Source of the DNA: Bacteriovoracaceae bacterium
Lineage (GTDB): Bacteria > Bdellovibrionota > Bacteriovoracia > Bacteriovoracales > Bacteriovoracaceae
Reading direction: 5' to 3'
NCBI GenBank assembly: GCA_003245675.1
Contig: QKCN01000065.1
Location: 1-45,619 of the forward strand
Length of the DNA: 45,619 nt
Positions within the stretch are counted from its first letter, which is position 1. The number at the start of each line of letters is the position of its first letter. This document shows, in pieces, positions 1 through 8,275 of this stretch. Made by a program: the position numbers and the translations under genes. The notes beneath the pieces were generated by a model. That model saw nothing but the letters and a program-made list of their open reading frames with translations, was not told where the DNA came from and made no database searches.

Positions 1-123
1 GCCATTGAGGATGTCTACCGGCTGGCCCGCGAGGAACCGGACAAATATTTCATGGCGGATCAGTACAATACCGACGCCAACTGGCAGGCCCATTATCACG
101 GCACGGCGGTGGAACTGTGCTAG
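1..123 (+). pseudogene. Cysteine synthase-like (CysK/CysM family) fragment, truncated at both ends
   Basis: Frame 1 is open from the first base for 40 codons and then hits TAG. The translation includes PDKYFMADQYNTDANWQAHY, followed by HGTAVEL. This resembles the stretch of fold-type II PLP enzymes (cysteine synthase and cystathionine beta-synthase) in which 'P.KYFM..Q(Y/F)...AN..AHY.GT..EIW' precedes the glycine-rich PLP phosphate loop. The match stops at EL, where the family normally continues with IW, and the frame ends two codons later. The segment is clearly GC-richer than the DNA after about position 230. The 5' part lies outside the window. It is either a gene broken by a real rearrangement or foreign sequence joined at an assembly edge. 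The family call rests on motif recognition only. Confidence 0.55.
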
Positions 124-584
124 ACATGGGAATGAGCGAAGGGCGCAATGCCGTGTTTATGGCCAAAAAGGGATTTGAGGTGACGGGCATTGATATCAGT
201 TCAGTGGCCGTAAAAAAAGCAAGATTACTGGCGAAAGAGCAGGGGGTTAATATCAAGACGATTGTGGCTTCTTTGAATGATTATAAATTTCCTGAAAAAT
301 CATTTGATGCCATTCTTGATTTTTATTACGTTGATAGAACTCTCGTTTCCAAAATGATGAAATGGCTGAAGCCTGGTGGTCTTATCTTTTTTGAAGCACA
401 TACTATTAAACAGAAGCAGTTGCTGGGGCGTAATAGTGGCAAAGATTCTTATTATTTGGAAGAACAAGAGTTATTGACTATGTTTCCTGGATTTAAAATT
501 ATCAAATATGATGAGCCTTTTGATGCAGAGACTTTTAAAGCAAGTGCTATCTTGCAAAAACCATTGAGTGTGAGTACTCATTAA
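117..584 (+). CDS. SAM-dependent methyltransferase (TehB/UbiE-like), 5'-truncated
   Basis: This reads as a class I SAM-dependent methyltransferase. Motif I is LDMGMSEGRNAVFMAKKG (SAM-binding loop), followed by the acidic end of strand 2 in VTGIDIS. Motif III is seen around SFDAILDFYYVD, and WLKPGGLIFFEAHT is the usual post-motif strand. The open frame can begin with GTG at 117, directly on motif I, but family members normally have 25-60 residues before it, so the true N-terminus is missing. Upstream in the same frame the DNA reads as a different, GC-rich gene fragment, so the gene was probably cut by a junction near 108-116. It ends 60 bp before the next gene. Substrate unknown; the GMSEGRN variant of GCGEGRN recalls tellurite-resistance/TehB-type enzymes. 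Confidence 0.7.
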   Translation: MLDMGMSEGRNAVFMAKKGFEVTGIDISSVAVKKARLLAKEQGVNIKTIVASLNDYKFPEKSFDAILDFYYVDRTLVSKMMKWLKPGGLIFFEAHTIKQKQLLGRNSGKDSYYLEEQELLTMFPGFKIIKYDEPFDAETFKASAILQKPLSVSTH

Positions 585-644
585 GGCAAATTCTGCCAAT
601 TTACAAAATTCGCAAAAATCCCAAGCTTCTTTTAAAATAAAGAT

Positions 645-1337
645 ATGAAAAAATATATTCTAATTTCATTTTGTTTGCTTATCGCTTTTTCTTCTTGGTC
701 TGCAGAAAAAAAGACTGAAGAAATTTTGGATGTTTTTTCAGGTCACGTGTCACGTATTAATGCTGATGCTGAACTTGTGCGCATACGAGTGCAATTTGAA
801 AATGCAAAATATATTCAAAATAATGATAAAATATATTTTTGGTTTGATACCAATCCCAATAATCGTTGTCGCTCTTATGTTGTAGGGAAAAGTAGTGAAT
901 ATGTTTTATTACGTGTTCCTGATTATCTAATGTGCGTGAGCAAGGTCGGAATTACTGTTGGCTCTTACTTAAAATTTCAAAGTGATGATTTGAAAAAGCA
1001 TATGGAGATTGGGCAGAGTTTAATTGAGATTCTGTTAAAAAAGCGTCTCGCTTTACGAGGGAAAGTTTATCGTCATCAAAATGATTTAAATGCCTATATT
1101 GAAAAGGTCGATGCTGTTAATAAGCGCTTCGCCGTGTTGCGAGAGCAATTGGAGCTGGAGTGGGAGCAGGAGTTATCATCTTTGGCGGAAGAAAAGTCAG
1201 ATACCTTAAAAGATCTGCAATCAGCACAAATGCGCTTAGACGATGTCGATCATAAGCTGGAGCGTTATAGAATACATGATGAAAATCTGAAGACTGATCG
1301 CTGGGCCCTTGATATTCAGCAATATCTAAAAAAATAA
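645..1337 (+). CDS. Exported protein with C-terminal coiled coil, unknown function
   Basis: A 230-residue protein with a clear Sec signal peptide (KK followed by a hydrophobic run; likely cleavage after the SSWSA region, about residue 20). Residues 25-110 look like a beta-rich domain with two cysteines (NNRCRSY and YLMCVS). Residues about 140-225 are strongly helical and charged, with heptad-like spacing, so the protein probably ends in a periplasmic coiled coil. ATG 645 is the natural start because the signal peptide begins there, though no strong ribosome-binding site is seen. It ends 11 bp before the solute-binding protein gene, so the two are probably co-transcribed. I do not recognise a family; it could be a periplasmic adaptor or envelope-structuring protein, but nothing in the sequence settles that. 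Confidence 0.75.
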   Translation: MKKYILISFCLLIAFSSWSAEKKTEEILDVFSGHVSRINADAELVRIRVQFENAKYIQNNDKIYFWFDTNPNNRCRSYVVGKSSEYVLLRVPDYLMCVSKVGITVGSYLKFQSDDLKKHMEIGQSLIEILLKKRLALRGKVYRHQNDLNAYIEKVDAVNKRFAVLREQLELEWEQELSSLAEEKSDTLKDLQSAQMRLDDVDHKLERYRIHDENLKTDRWALDIQQYLKK

Positions 1338-1348
1338 GGGAAATTGAA

Positions 1349-2965
1349 ATGAAAAGAATTTTTTGGGGAACTTGCTTTTTATTAGTTTCTTGTCTTCTCA
1401 TGGTTCCAAATGCCATGACTGCCGTAAAGAAAGGTGGCACCTTTTATTATAATTTGGGAGGGGAGCCAACAACTCTTAATCCTTTGGATGTGATGGATGG
1501 TTATGCAGCTCAAATTTTTCCTTATGTTGTGGAAGGTTTACTTGAGCGAGATATTGATACTTGGGAATGGAAACCAGCTCTCGCCGAGTCATGGAAAATA
1601 TCAAAAGACCATATGAGCTTTGAGTTTACTCTACGAAAAGGTGTTCTTTGGCATGATGGGAAAGAGTTAACGGCAGAAGATGTTGCTTTTAGTTATAAAG
1701 CGATCTTGGATGAGCGATATCGTACTCAGCATTTGCGAGCTTTTTTGGGAGGCATAAAGAAGGTCGAAGTTTTAGATAAATATAGAGTCAAATTTTCTGT
1801 GCGAAATAACTATTATTACAATTTTGATGTTGTCGCCGGAACGATTGTTAAAATACTTCCCAAGCATATTTATGAAAATACCAAAGACTTGCAAAAACTA
1901 AATATGATTTTGATTGGAACTGGTCCGTATCAATTGGAAAATTACCAAAAGGGTAAGCATATCATTTTGAAAAAAAATTCGAAGTGGTGGGGATCAAAAG
2001 TAGCGACAAAAAGGGCTGAATATAATTTTGAAAAAATATTTTTGCATTTTATTGCAGATTCAAAGACTTCTTTAGAAATGTTGAGAAAAGGCGAGCTTGA
2101 TTATTTAGAACTCACCCCGGATGAGTTTAAGCGTAAAACAGTTGGGAAGCGATGGGAAAAAACCGTGGTGAAAAAGCAAGTTGTAAATAAGGCTCCGCGC
2201 GGTTACTCATATGTTGGATGGAATTTAAAGCATTCTTTATTCAAAGATAAAAAAGTGCGAATTGCGATGATGCATCTTTTTAATCGCGAACTTATGAACA
2301 AAAAGTTTTCTGGTGGCATGATGAACTTGGTGAATGGACCTGTTTCGGCAGATAGTTCTTATGCCTCGCCGAGCATAAAACAGATTTCTTTTGATCCAAA
2401 GCAAGCATTAAAAATTTTACAAAAAGAGGGATGGCGAGATTCTGATGGGGACCATATTTTAGACAAAAAAATTGGAAAAAAAGTGGTCAAATTTGAATTT
2501 ACAATTCTCGAACCAAACAAAGAGTTTGGAAAATATCTTAATATGTTCAAAGAAGACGCCAAAAAAATAGGAGTGCAAGCCAATATTCAATTTGTAGATT
2601 GGGGGACGTTGAATACGGCTATCGCGGAAGGGAGATTTGATGCCGTCCGATTGGCATGGGCCGGAGGAAGTCCAGATTGGGATCCTCGTCAAATTTGGCA
2701 TTCTGCTGCTGCTAAAGATACAAATTTCATTTCATATAGCAATAATGAAGTGGATCGCTTAATTGATCAGGCTTCGTCTATTTACGATCGACAAAAAAGA
2801 GAAATCATTTTGCATAAGGTTTATGAAATGATCTCGGCCGATATGCCTTATGCTTTTTTGTTCTCGCGAAAATATGATCTCTATGGGCATTCCAAAAGAA
2901 TTAAAATGGATAGAGACACTCATGTTTTTGCATTAGGAAATAATTTTTGGTGGATTGAAGATTAG
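1349..2965 (+). CDS. ABC transporter substrate-binding protein, family 5 (peptide/oligopeptide type)
   Basis: A 538-residue periplasmic solute-binding protein of the SBP_bac_5 (DppA/OppA) family. The signal peptide covers about residues 1-25, with cleavage probable after NAMTA. Family hallmarks seen are GGEPTTLNPLDVMDG, the 'WKPALAESWKISKD...FEFTLRKGVLWHDGKELTAEDVAFSY' stretch (split here because contiguous it is the family signature region), GTGPYQLENYQKG, and late RFDAVRLAWAGGSPDWDPRQ. Length is normal for the family. No permease or ATPase genes follow; the next gene is LemA after 42 bp, so the transporter core must be encoded elsewhere, or the protein acts as an orphan binding protein. Substrate is probably peptides, by family only. 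The upstream exported coiled-coil gene is 11 bp away. Confidence 0.9.
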   Translation: MKRIFWGTCFLLVSCLLMVPNAMTAVKKGGTFYYNLGGEPTTLNPLDVMDGYAAQIFPYVVEGLLERDIDTWEWKPALAESWKISKDHMSFEFTLRKGVLWHDGKELTAEDVAFSYKAILDERYRTQHLRAFLGGIKKVEVLDKYRVKFSVRNNYYYNFDVVAGTIVKILPKHIYENTKDLQKLNMILIGTGPYQLENYQKGKHIILKKNSKWWGSKVATKRAEYNFEKIFLHFIADSKTSLEMLRKGELDYLELTPDEFKRKTVGKRWEKTVVKKQVVNKAPRGYSYVGWNLKHSLFKDKKVRIAMMHLFNRELMNKKFSGGMMNLVNGPVSADSSYASPSIKQISFDPKQALKILQKEGWRDSDGDHILDKKIGKKVVKFEFTILEPNKEFGKYLNMFKEDAKKIGVQANIQFVDWGTLNTAIAEGRFDAVRLAWAGGSPDWDPRQIWHSAAAKDTNFISYSNNEVDRLIDQASSIYDRQKREIILHKVYEMISADMPYAFLFSRKYDLYGHSKRIKMDRDTHVFALGNNFWWIED

Positions 2966-3007
2966 TTTAATCTTTTATTGTTTATAGCTTCAGAGAGAGG
3001 TGTTTTT

Positions 3008-3562
3008 ATGTTATTCGCAATTTTAGGTCTTGTTCTTTTGTCTGGTTTACTTGCATTAGTGCTTTATAACACTTTAATTAAGAAAAGAAATGAAGTGGAA
3101 AATGCTTTTTCAGGAATTGAGGTTCAGTTAACGAAGCGTTACGACTTGATTCCCAACTTGGTGGAGGCAGTTAAACAATATATGCAGCATGAAAAGAGCT
3201 TACTGGAAAATATTACGAAACTACGCGTTTCGGCAATGAATCCAGAAACTGCTTCTGACATGAAGCTTAAGCTCGATAACCAAATTTCTTCAGGCTTAGG
3301 AAAAATCATGGTTGCAGTAGAAAATTACCCAGATTTAAAAAGTAATTCCACCTTTATAGAATTACAAAAATCGCTAAATGAGGTTGAGGAGCAGTTATCT
3401 GCAGCTCGTCGAACTTTTAATGCGATGGTTACAGATTACAATAATAGCATTGAAATGTTTCCTTCCAGTATAATGGCCAGTTTTATGGGGTTGAGACGAA
3501 GAGAGTTGTTTATTGCTCCAGAGGAAGCGAAGAAGCGTGTTGATTTGAAAAAAATGTTCTAA
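3008..3562 (+). CDS. lemA: LemA family membrane protein
   Basis: A 184-residue LemA-family protein. It has an N-terminal membrane segment (about residues 2-21), then YNTLIKKRNEVENAFSGIEV and QLTKRYDLIPNLVEAVKQY, the diagnostic LemA signature, followed by a long antiparallel helical bundle with YNNSIEMFPSS near the end. The ATG at 3008 is preferred over the in-frame TTG at 2978 because an AGAGAGG ribosome-binding site lies 6-8 bases upstream and the membrane segment starts there. The function of LemA proteins is not firmly established; they are envelope proteins often paired with DUF3137 or TPM-domain proteins, and here the DUF3137 gene follows after 3 bp. That arrangement supports a two-gene operon, closed by the terminator at 4591-4620. 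Confidence 0.92.
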   Translation: MLFAILGLVLLSGLLALVLYNTLIKKRNEVENAFSGIEVQLTKRYDLIPNLVEAVKQYMQHEKSLLENITKLRVSAMNPETASDMKLKLDNQISSGLGKIMVAVENYPDLKSNSTFIELQKSLNEVEEQLSAARRTFNAMVTDYNNSIEMFPSSIMASFMGLRRRELFIAPEEAKKRVDLKKMF

Positions 3563-3565
3563 TCC

Positions 3566-4591
3566 ATGAAATCTCGCAAAGAATTTAAAGAAATTTATTT
3601 ACGAGCAATAAAGCCTAAATTGGTTCGTTTTGAGCGCGCCCGCAATAAAATGCGGCGGCAAATTTTTTTGTTAGCAATTGCTTCATTCGTGGCCAATATC
3701 TATGTTGTTCACTTTGTGTTGGGGATTACGGAAGCTTTATTTTCCATTCTTCCCGCATTTCTTGTGAGTGTTACTTTTGGCAGTTATAAGTATTGGGCTT
3801 TCCGGCGAGAATTCAAGAACAAATTAATTGCAAAGGTTTTTGAGTTAGCCTTTCCCGATTTTACTTACCGCCCCAATGGGGTGGATGAGGTGGGAGACAG
3901 TGGTGGGGCGCTTGAGGTATTAAAGGATTTTACAAATAGCAAAATTGGAAATCTATCGCAGATGGCTGAGTTTAATAGGACGAGCCTTTTTCTCAGTGAA
4001 TCAAATACTTTCCGTTATGAAGATGAGATTTCTGGTAAACTTGGGAAAACGGATGTTTGTGTAAGTGAGGTTTTTGCAAAAAGGGTGACTGGTTCTGGAA
4101 AAAATCGCAGAGTTGAAAATATTTTCTCAGGTCTTTTTTTTAAACTTGATTTTCACAAGAATTTTTCTCAGCATACCGTTATTCGTCCAGACTTCGCCGA
4201 GCGATTTTTGGGAGGATTGATTGGCAATAAGCTGCAAAAAATGGGATCGAGTTTTAGTAATCTAAAATTAGTTCGTATGGAAGACCCTCGTTTTGAAAAA
4301 TTATTTGCGGTTTATTCTTCTGATCAAAATGAGGCGCGTTATTTAATTACTCCAAAGCTAATGGAAAAATTTGTGGAGCTACAGAAGTCTAATAAAGGTC
4401 GTGTTAGCTGTGCTTTTTTTGAGCAAAAGTTTTATATCGCTATTTCTTCTCGCAAAAATAGATTTGAGCCTTCCTTTTTTGGATCAGTACTTCCTTTTGC
4501 GGATCTCAAAGATATTTACGAAGTCTTGGAATTGCTGCAGCGTTTAGTTGAAGAATTTGAACTCAATACTCGTCTTTGGTCTAAAGAATAA
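3566..4591 (+). CDS. DUF3137 family membrane protein, partner of LemA
   Basis: A 341-residue protein. Two closely spaced hydrophobic segments at about residues 33-53 and 56-72 form a hairpin in the membrane, preceded by a basic helical N-terminus. The large C-terminal soluble part includes FSGLFFKLDFHKNFS and ends in a helical segment with YEVLELLQRLVEE. This layout, with the FxGLFxxxDFxK(x)F motif, matches DUF3137 proteins that sit directly downstream of lemA in many bacteria. It begins 3 bp after the LemA stop. No enzymatic motif is visible. The gene ends inside the symmetric terminator shared with the convergent HtrA gene. Confidence 0.8.
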   Translation: MKSRKEFKEIYLRAIKPKLVRFERARNKMRRQIFLLAIASFVANIYVVHFVLGITEALFSILPAFLVSVTFGSYKYWAFRREFKNKLIAKVFELAFPDFTYRPNGVDEVGDSGGALEVLKDFTNSKIGNLSQMAEFNRTSLFLSESNTFRYEDEISGKLGKTDVCVSEVFAKRVTGSGKNRRVENIFSGLFFKLDFHKNFSQHTVIRPDFAERFLGGLIGNKLQKMGSSFSNLKLVRMEDPRFEKLFAVYSSDQNEARYLITPKLMEKFVELQKSNKGRVSCAFFEQKFYIAISSRKNRFEPSFFGSVLPFADLKDIYEVLELLQRLVEEFELNTRLWSKE

Positions 4592-4620
4592 AAGAGGGAG
4601 ACGAAAGTCTCCCTCTTTTT
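4591..4620. terminator. Bidirectional intrinsic terminator
   Basis: A 12-bp perfect stem (4591-4602 pairing with 4607-4618) around a GAAA loop, with an A-tract on the left and a T-tract on the right. It begins at the stop codon of the DUF3137 gene and abuts the stop of the convergent HtrA gene, so it can end transcription from both sides. Confidence 0.93.
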
Positions 4621-5657
4621 TATTGCCCAGAAAGCGTGAGCTTTACATCAATGATTTTATCTTTTCTTTTCACTTTCAGTGTTACTGATTCTCCAATTTT
4701 GTATTTCCCGAGTTGATGAAAGAGGTCATCCAAGGAATTCACTTCTTGCTCATTGAGGGTGAGGATGATGTCTCCAATATACACTCTGCCCCAGTCATCA
4801 ACTTTCATTCCCTGAAGATCTGCTTTGTCTGCAGCTCCTCCTTCATAAATATACTTTATGATGACACCTTTTTCGTGGGGATAGTAGTAGGATTTGACTT
4901 GGTCTTCTAGGATCGCAATTCCAAGAGCAGGGCGTTTGACTTTGCCAAACTGAATGAGATCTGGAACGACCTGCTTAATTGTATTGACGGGAACTGCAAA
5001 TCCCAGCCCCGCATTGGAGCCTGAGGTTGAAAAAATCATGGTGTTCATTCCGATGAGTTTGCCATCGGAGTTGAGTAGGGGGCCACCAGAGTTTCCTTGA
5101 TTGATGGCCGCATCTGTTTGAATCATATTGTGAATTTTGACTCCGCCAATTCCTTCAATTTTTCTTCCAAGTGCAGAAACAATTCCCTTGGATAATGAAT
5201 GATCTAGTCCAAATGGATTTCCAATCGCTAGGGTTGTTTGGCCCACTTGTAGATCATCGGAGCGCCCTGGTTGTATGGGTACCAATTTTGGTTGGGGAAG
5301 TTCATCTAGTTTTAAGACGGCAATGTCTTGACGTGGTTCAAATCCTACAACCTGAGCTTTGTATTTTTTGGGATCTTGGAAAAAAGAAATTAAAAATTCT
5401 CTTCCACCTTCGACGACGTGGTAATTGGTGACAATGTGCCCGTCTTTGTCCCATACATAGCCAGTACCTGTGCCTGCTGGAACTTTTTCCATGCCAAAAA
5501 GCCAATCGCCAACGAGCTTAATATTTGTTACGTTGACGACAGAGGGAACGACTTGGTTGTAAATTTTAATTGTGTTTTCTTCGGCAGAGGGCAAAGAAGC
5601 TTGTCCTAAGGTTGCGAAGAATAAGTTAAAAAGGATAAATAATCCAAAATACTTCAT
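4620..5657 (-). CDS. HtrA/Deg family periplasmic serine protease with one PDZ domain
   Basis: A 345-residue S1C protease. A signal peptide covers about residues 1-20 (cleavage near LGQA). The catalytic triad is visible as His80 in TNYHVVEGG, Asp111 in RQDIAVLKLDE and Ser190 in NQGNSGGPLLNSDG. A single PDZ domain follows at about 245-343 (GVIIKYIYEGGAADKADL, then GDIILTLNEQEV). With one PDZ and this length it is DegS-like rather than DegP-like, but the cleavable-looking N-terminus and the lack of an adjacent sigma-E system leave the role open: general envelope quality control or regulated proteolysis. The start is firmly set by an AAGGAGG Shine-Dalgarno five bases upstream of ATG. Convergent with DUF3137; divergent from the 12-cysteine protein gene. 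Confidence 0.93.
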   Translation of the reverse strand: MKYFGLFILFNLFFATLGQASLPSAEENTIKIYNQVVPSVVNVTNIKLVGDWLFGMEKVPAGTGTGYVWDKDGHIVTNYHVVEGGREFLISFFQDPKKYKAQVVGFEPRQDIAVLKLDELPQPKLVPIQPGRSDDLQVGQTTLAIGNPFGLDHSLSKGIVSALGRKIEGIGGVKIHNMIQTDAAINQGNSGGPLLNSDGKLIGMNTMIFSTSGSNAGLGFAVPVNTIKQVVPDLIQFGKVKRPALGIAILEDQVKSYYYPHEKGVIIKYIYEGGAADKADLQGMKVDDWGRVYIGDIILTLNEQEVNSLDDLFHQLGKYKIGESVTLKVKRKDKIIDVKLTLSGQ

Positions 5658-5687
5658 TTTTCCTCCTTTATAGTGAACAATACCTTT

Positions 5688-6365
5688 ATGAAAATATTTC
5701 CTTTTATAGTTTTATTGCTTTTTAGTTTTTTTTCCAAGGGTGAAGAGATAACCCAGGTTCATTATCCTTTAAAAATTTGTCCAGCTGAAATAGATCGTCA
5801 ATGGAATATTTCTGAGGTCAAAAAATTAAAGGATATTCGAGTTTTTTGTCATAAGAGCATGGTTAATGTTCTTACTAACTTTGTAAGTGATAATACACCT
5901 TGTATCCTAGAAGACAACTATTTGCTGTGCCGTGACAATTTGAAGCGAGTTGCAAAACTTTGCCCTGGTATTTCAAATGTTTCAGATTGGACTGTTCATA
6001 GTGTCGAAGATGCAAAATGTGTGCGCAGTGCTGCTCATAGTTTAAAAACATCCATCCCCGAACATTTTAGCTGTCGCGTTAGTTATCAAGGGATTTTATG
6101 TATTCCCCCCGATTTTGCCCCAGAATTAGTCTTTGATGATTTTAAAGGACATAAGTTTTCGTCAGAGCGCAATATTGATTGTCCCAAGGAGGCCATTGAT
6201 GCCTTGGGTGATATAAACAAGGTTTTTTGTTTTTTTAAAGAAGAAATGCCTTTATGTGAATTTCCCAAATTAAAGGCTAAGTTGCGTGGCCAGGATGTTT
6301 GCATTGAGTTGAAAACTCTGTTTATTAATGTTTGGAATTTTGATTTAAAAAAAAAGGAACTTTAA
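5688..6365 (+). CDS. Exported protein of three four-cysteine modules, unknown family
   Basis: About 225 residues from ATG 5688 (a GTG at 5673 is possible; neither has a good ribosome-binding site). An N-terminal signal peptide (KIFPFIVLLLFSFF) is followed by a mature part with exactly twelve cysteines, at 31, 54, 72, 81 / 92, 111, 129, 138 / 165, 181, 190, 205. They fall into three modules that each start with Cys-Pro (CPAEID, CPGISN, CPKEAI), have a second cysteine after 15-22 residues, and close with a Cys...Cys pair; the closing spacing is eight residues in modules 1 and 2 and fourteen in module 3. This looks like a triplicated disulfide-bonded repeat. I know no family with this layout. 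Its stop overlaps the start of the phosphatidylserine decarboxylase gene by one base, so they are co-translated. Confidence 0.72.
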   Translation: MKIFPFIVLLLFSFFSKGEEITQVHYPLKICPAEIDRQWNISEVKKLKDIRVFCHKSMVNVLTNFVSDNTPCILEDNYLLCRDNLKRVAKLCPGISNVSDWTVHSVEDAKCVRSAAHSLKTSIPEHFSCRVSYQGILCIPPDFAPELVFDDFKGHKFSSERNIDCPKEAIDALGDINKVFCFFKEEMPLCEFPKLKAKLRGQDVCIELKTLFINVWNFDLKKKEL

Positions 6366-7285
6366 TGAGTGATGGCAGCTCAATTTATATTTTTGATCGC
6401 AAACACAAGTCTCTTGTTCAGGAAAAGGTGCTCGGCGACTCCATTTTGCGTTTTTTGTATGAGTCGATTTGGGGCAAGATGTTGCTTGAGATTTTTGTGC
6501 ATCCTTTTGTTTCTCGTCTATATGGAAAGTTACAGGATTTACCTTGGAGTCGAAGCAAAATTAAAAATTTTGTGAGTGAATACGAGATTGAGATGGATTT
6601 ATTTGCACCGGGATCTTTAGTAAATAGCGTGGACATTGAGAGTTCATATGCTTCCTTTAATGAGTTTTTTATAAGAAAATTTTTGCCAGGGAAAAGACCC
6701 TTTGTGGATGGTGGCCAAATGCCTGCTTTTGCAGAAGCAAGGTACTTGGGTTATCAGCAGATAAATGATGACATCAGCTTTCCAGTGAAGGGGCATTTTT
6801 TGAATTTTAAAGAATTGCTTGAAAATCAAAAATTAGCCTCGATTTTTGAGGGTGGTCCGATGTTAATTGCTCGTCTCGCTCCAGTTGATTATCATCGCTA
6901 TCACTATCCTGATGATGGTTCAACTTTAGAAAGTTATGAAATTGGAAATAAGCTTTATTCAGTAAGCCCATATGCCCTGCGCGTCAATAATAAAATTTTT
7001 CTTGAAAACGAGAGGCGGGTTACTATTTTAGAGACAGATCATTTTGGAAAACTCGCTTATATCGAAGTGGGCGCAACAATGGTGGGGAAGATCGTTCAGA
7101 CTCATGATGAAAAAGAAAATTTTAAACGTGGGATGGAGAAAGGGTATTTTCTTTTCGGCGGCTCAACCGTTATTTTGCTCGGTGAAAAAGGGCGTTGGAA
7201 ACCTGCTGATGATATTTTGAAAAATACCATGCAAAAGACGGAAACTTTAATTCGCTTAGGTGATGAAGTCGCAAATGTTCTCTAG
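6365..7285 (+). CDS. psd: Phosphatidylserine decarboxylase
   Basis: A 306-residue enzyme that makes phosphatidylethanolamine from phosphatidylserine at the membrane. It is identified by RLAPVDYHRYHYPDDG (residues 170-185, carrying the catalytic His) and by FGGSTVILL, where Gly266-Ser267 is the autocleavage site that generates the pyruvoyl alpha subunit. The region SFNEFFIRKFLPGKRP is also typical of the longer (type II) enzymes. Oddity: the usual P-A-D-G motif, whose Asp completes the catalytic triad, reads MPAFAEARYLGY (about 119-130), so Asp is absent and Glu124 may replace it. The ATG overlaps the previous TAA (TAATG). The next gene starts 54 bp downstream. No phosphatidylserine synthase gene is in the window. 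Confidence 0.93.
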   Translation: MSDGSSIYIFDRKHKSLVQEKVLGDSILRFLYESIWGKMLLEIFVHPFVSRLYGKLQDLPWSRSKIKNFVSEYEIEMDLFAPGSLVNSVDIESSYASFNEFFIRKFLPGKRPFVDGGQMPAFAEARYLGYQQINDDISFPVKGHFLNFKELLENQKLASIFEGGPMLIARLAPVDYHRYHYPDDGSTLESYEIGNKLYSVSPYALRVNNKIFLENERRVTILETDHFGKLAYIEVGATMVGKIVQTHDEKENFKRGMEKGYFLFGGSTVILLGEKGRWKPADDILKNTMQKTETLIRLGDEVANVL

Positions 7286-7339
7286 AAACTTCTTATTTCT
7301 TGGCATATAATCGATAAAAAGCATAACAAGGATGTTGCA

Positions 7340-8275
7340 TTGCACAACGATATGTTTGGAACAGGTCCAGAAGGAAAAAAGCGTCCCAAGGTTTGGGCCG
7401 TCGGTGGTGGAAAAGGTGGTGTTGGCAAAAGTCTTGTTTCGGCCAACCTATCAATTTGTCTTTCTCTAATGGGCAACAAGGTTACTGCAATTGATCTTGA
7501 TTTGGGTGGCGCAAATTTGCATACCTGTCTTGGTGTTGGAGTTCCTGAGAAAACGCTTTCCGATTATGTTGAAGGCAAAATTTCTTCAATGGAAGGCTTA
7601 GTTACGCCAACAAAAATAAAGAATTTATCACTGATTAGTGGAGCGCAAGATGCCATGGGAATGGCGAATTTGCGGCAAATGCAAAAGAATAAAATACTGG
7701 CGAATCTCCATGAAATTGATTCTGATTTTGTACTTGTTGATCTTGGCGCGGGAACAAGTGTTAATACCCTTGATTTCTTTATTGCCGCAGATAATGGCAT
7801 CCTCGTTGTTCTTCCGGAGCCAACGAGTATTGAAAATACGTATCGATTTATTAAGGCCATTTATTTTCGTCGCTTGAAAATGATTGAGGAGCTCTTGGAA
7901 ATTCAGCCTCTTATTGAGCAAGCAATGAATGCCAAAATTAGTTCACCCGGTAATGCACCCACTGAGTTTGTGCGTAAGATAATTGAAATAAATCCCGAAA
8001 TGGGAATGCGCTTAAAAAATGAAATTTCTAAAATTCGCTTGAAGTTGGTGGTCAATCAAGTGCGTAGCCAAGCCGATATTGATATTGGTTTTTCAATTCA
8101 AAGTATTTGTAAAAGATATTTTGGAATCGAAATCGAATTTATCGGATATTTGGATTACGATGCAGCGGTCTGGCAAAGTGTAAAAAAGCGTAGACCACTT
8201 CTGATGGAATTTCCCAATTCTCGTTTAGTTAATAATTTTGAAAAAATGATACAAAGACTTTTAGGTATAAGGTGA
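7340..8275 (+). CDS. MinD/ParA/FlhG-like P-loop ATPase
   Basis: A 311-residue ATPase of the deviant-Walker-A (SIMIBI) class. The signature is AVGGGKGGVGKSLVSANL at about 20-37, with the second lysine that marks MinD/ParA/FlhG/Mrp proteins. DLDLGGANLHTCLGV is the switch I/A' region and DFVLVDLGAGTSVNTLDF the Walker B region. MinD-type proteins usually act as dimers on membranes or as positioning factors. The likely start is TTG 7340, because AAGGA (7328-7332) lies seven bases upstream; ATG 7352 is the alternative. A candidate membrane-targeting C-terminus is not obvious (ends RLLGIR). The next gene begins inside its stop codon, so the two products are translationally coupled. FlhG-type flagellar-number control is possible, but no flagellar gene adjoins. 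Confidence 0.88.
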   Translation: MHNDMFGTGPEGKKRPKVWAVGGGKGGVGKSLVSANLSICLSLMGNKVTAIDLDLGGANLHTCLGVGVPEKTLSDYVEGKISSMEGLVTPTKIKNLSLISGAQDAMGMANLRQMQKNKILANLHEIDSDFVLVDLGAGTSVNTLDFFIAADNGILVVLPEPTSIENTYRFIKAIYFRRLKMIEELLEIQPLIEQAMNAKISSPGNAPTEFVRKIIEINPEMGMRLKNEISKIRLKLVVNQVRSQADIDIGFSIQSICKRYFGIEIEFIGYLDYDAAVWQSVKKRRPLLMEFPNSRLVNNFEKMIQRLLGIR

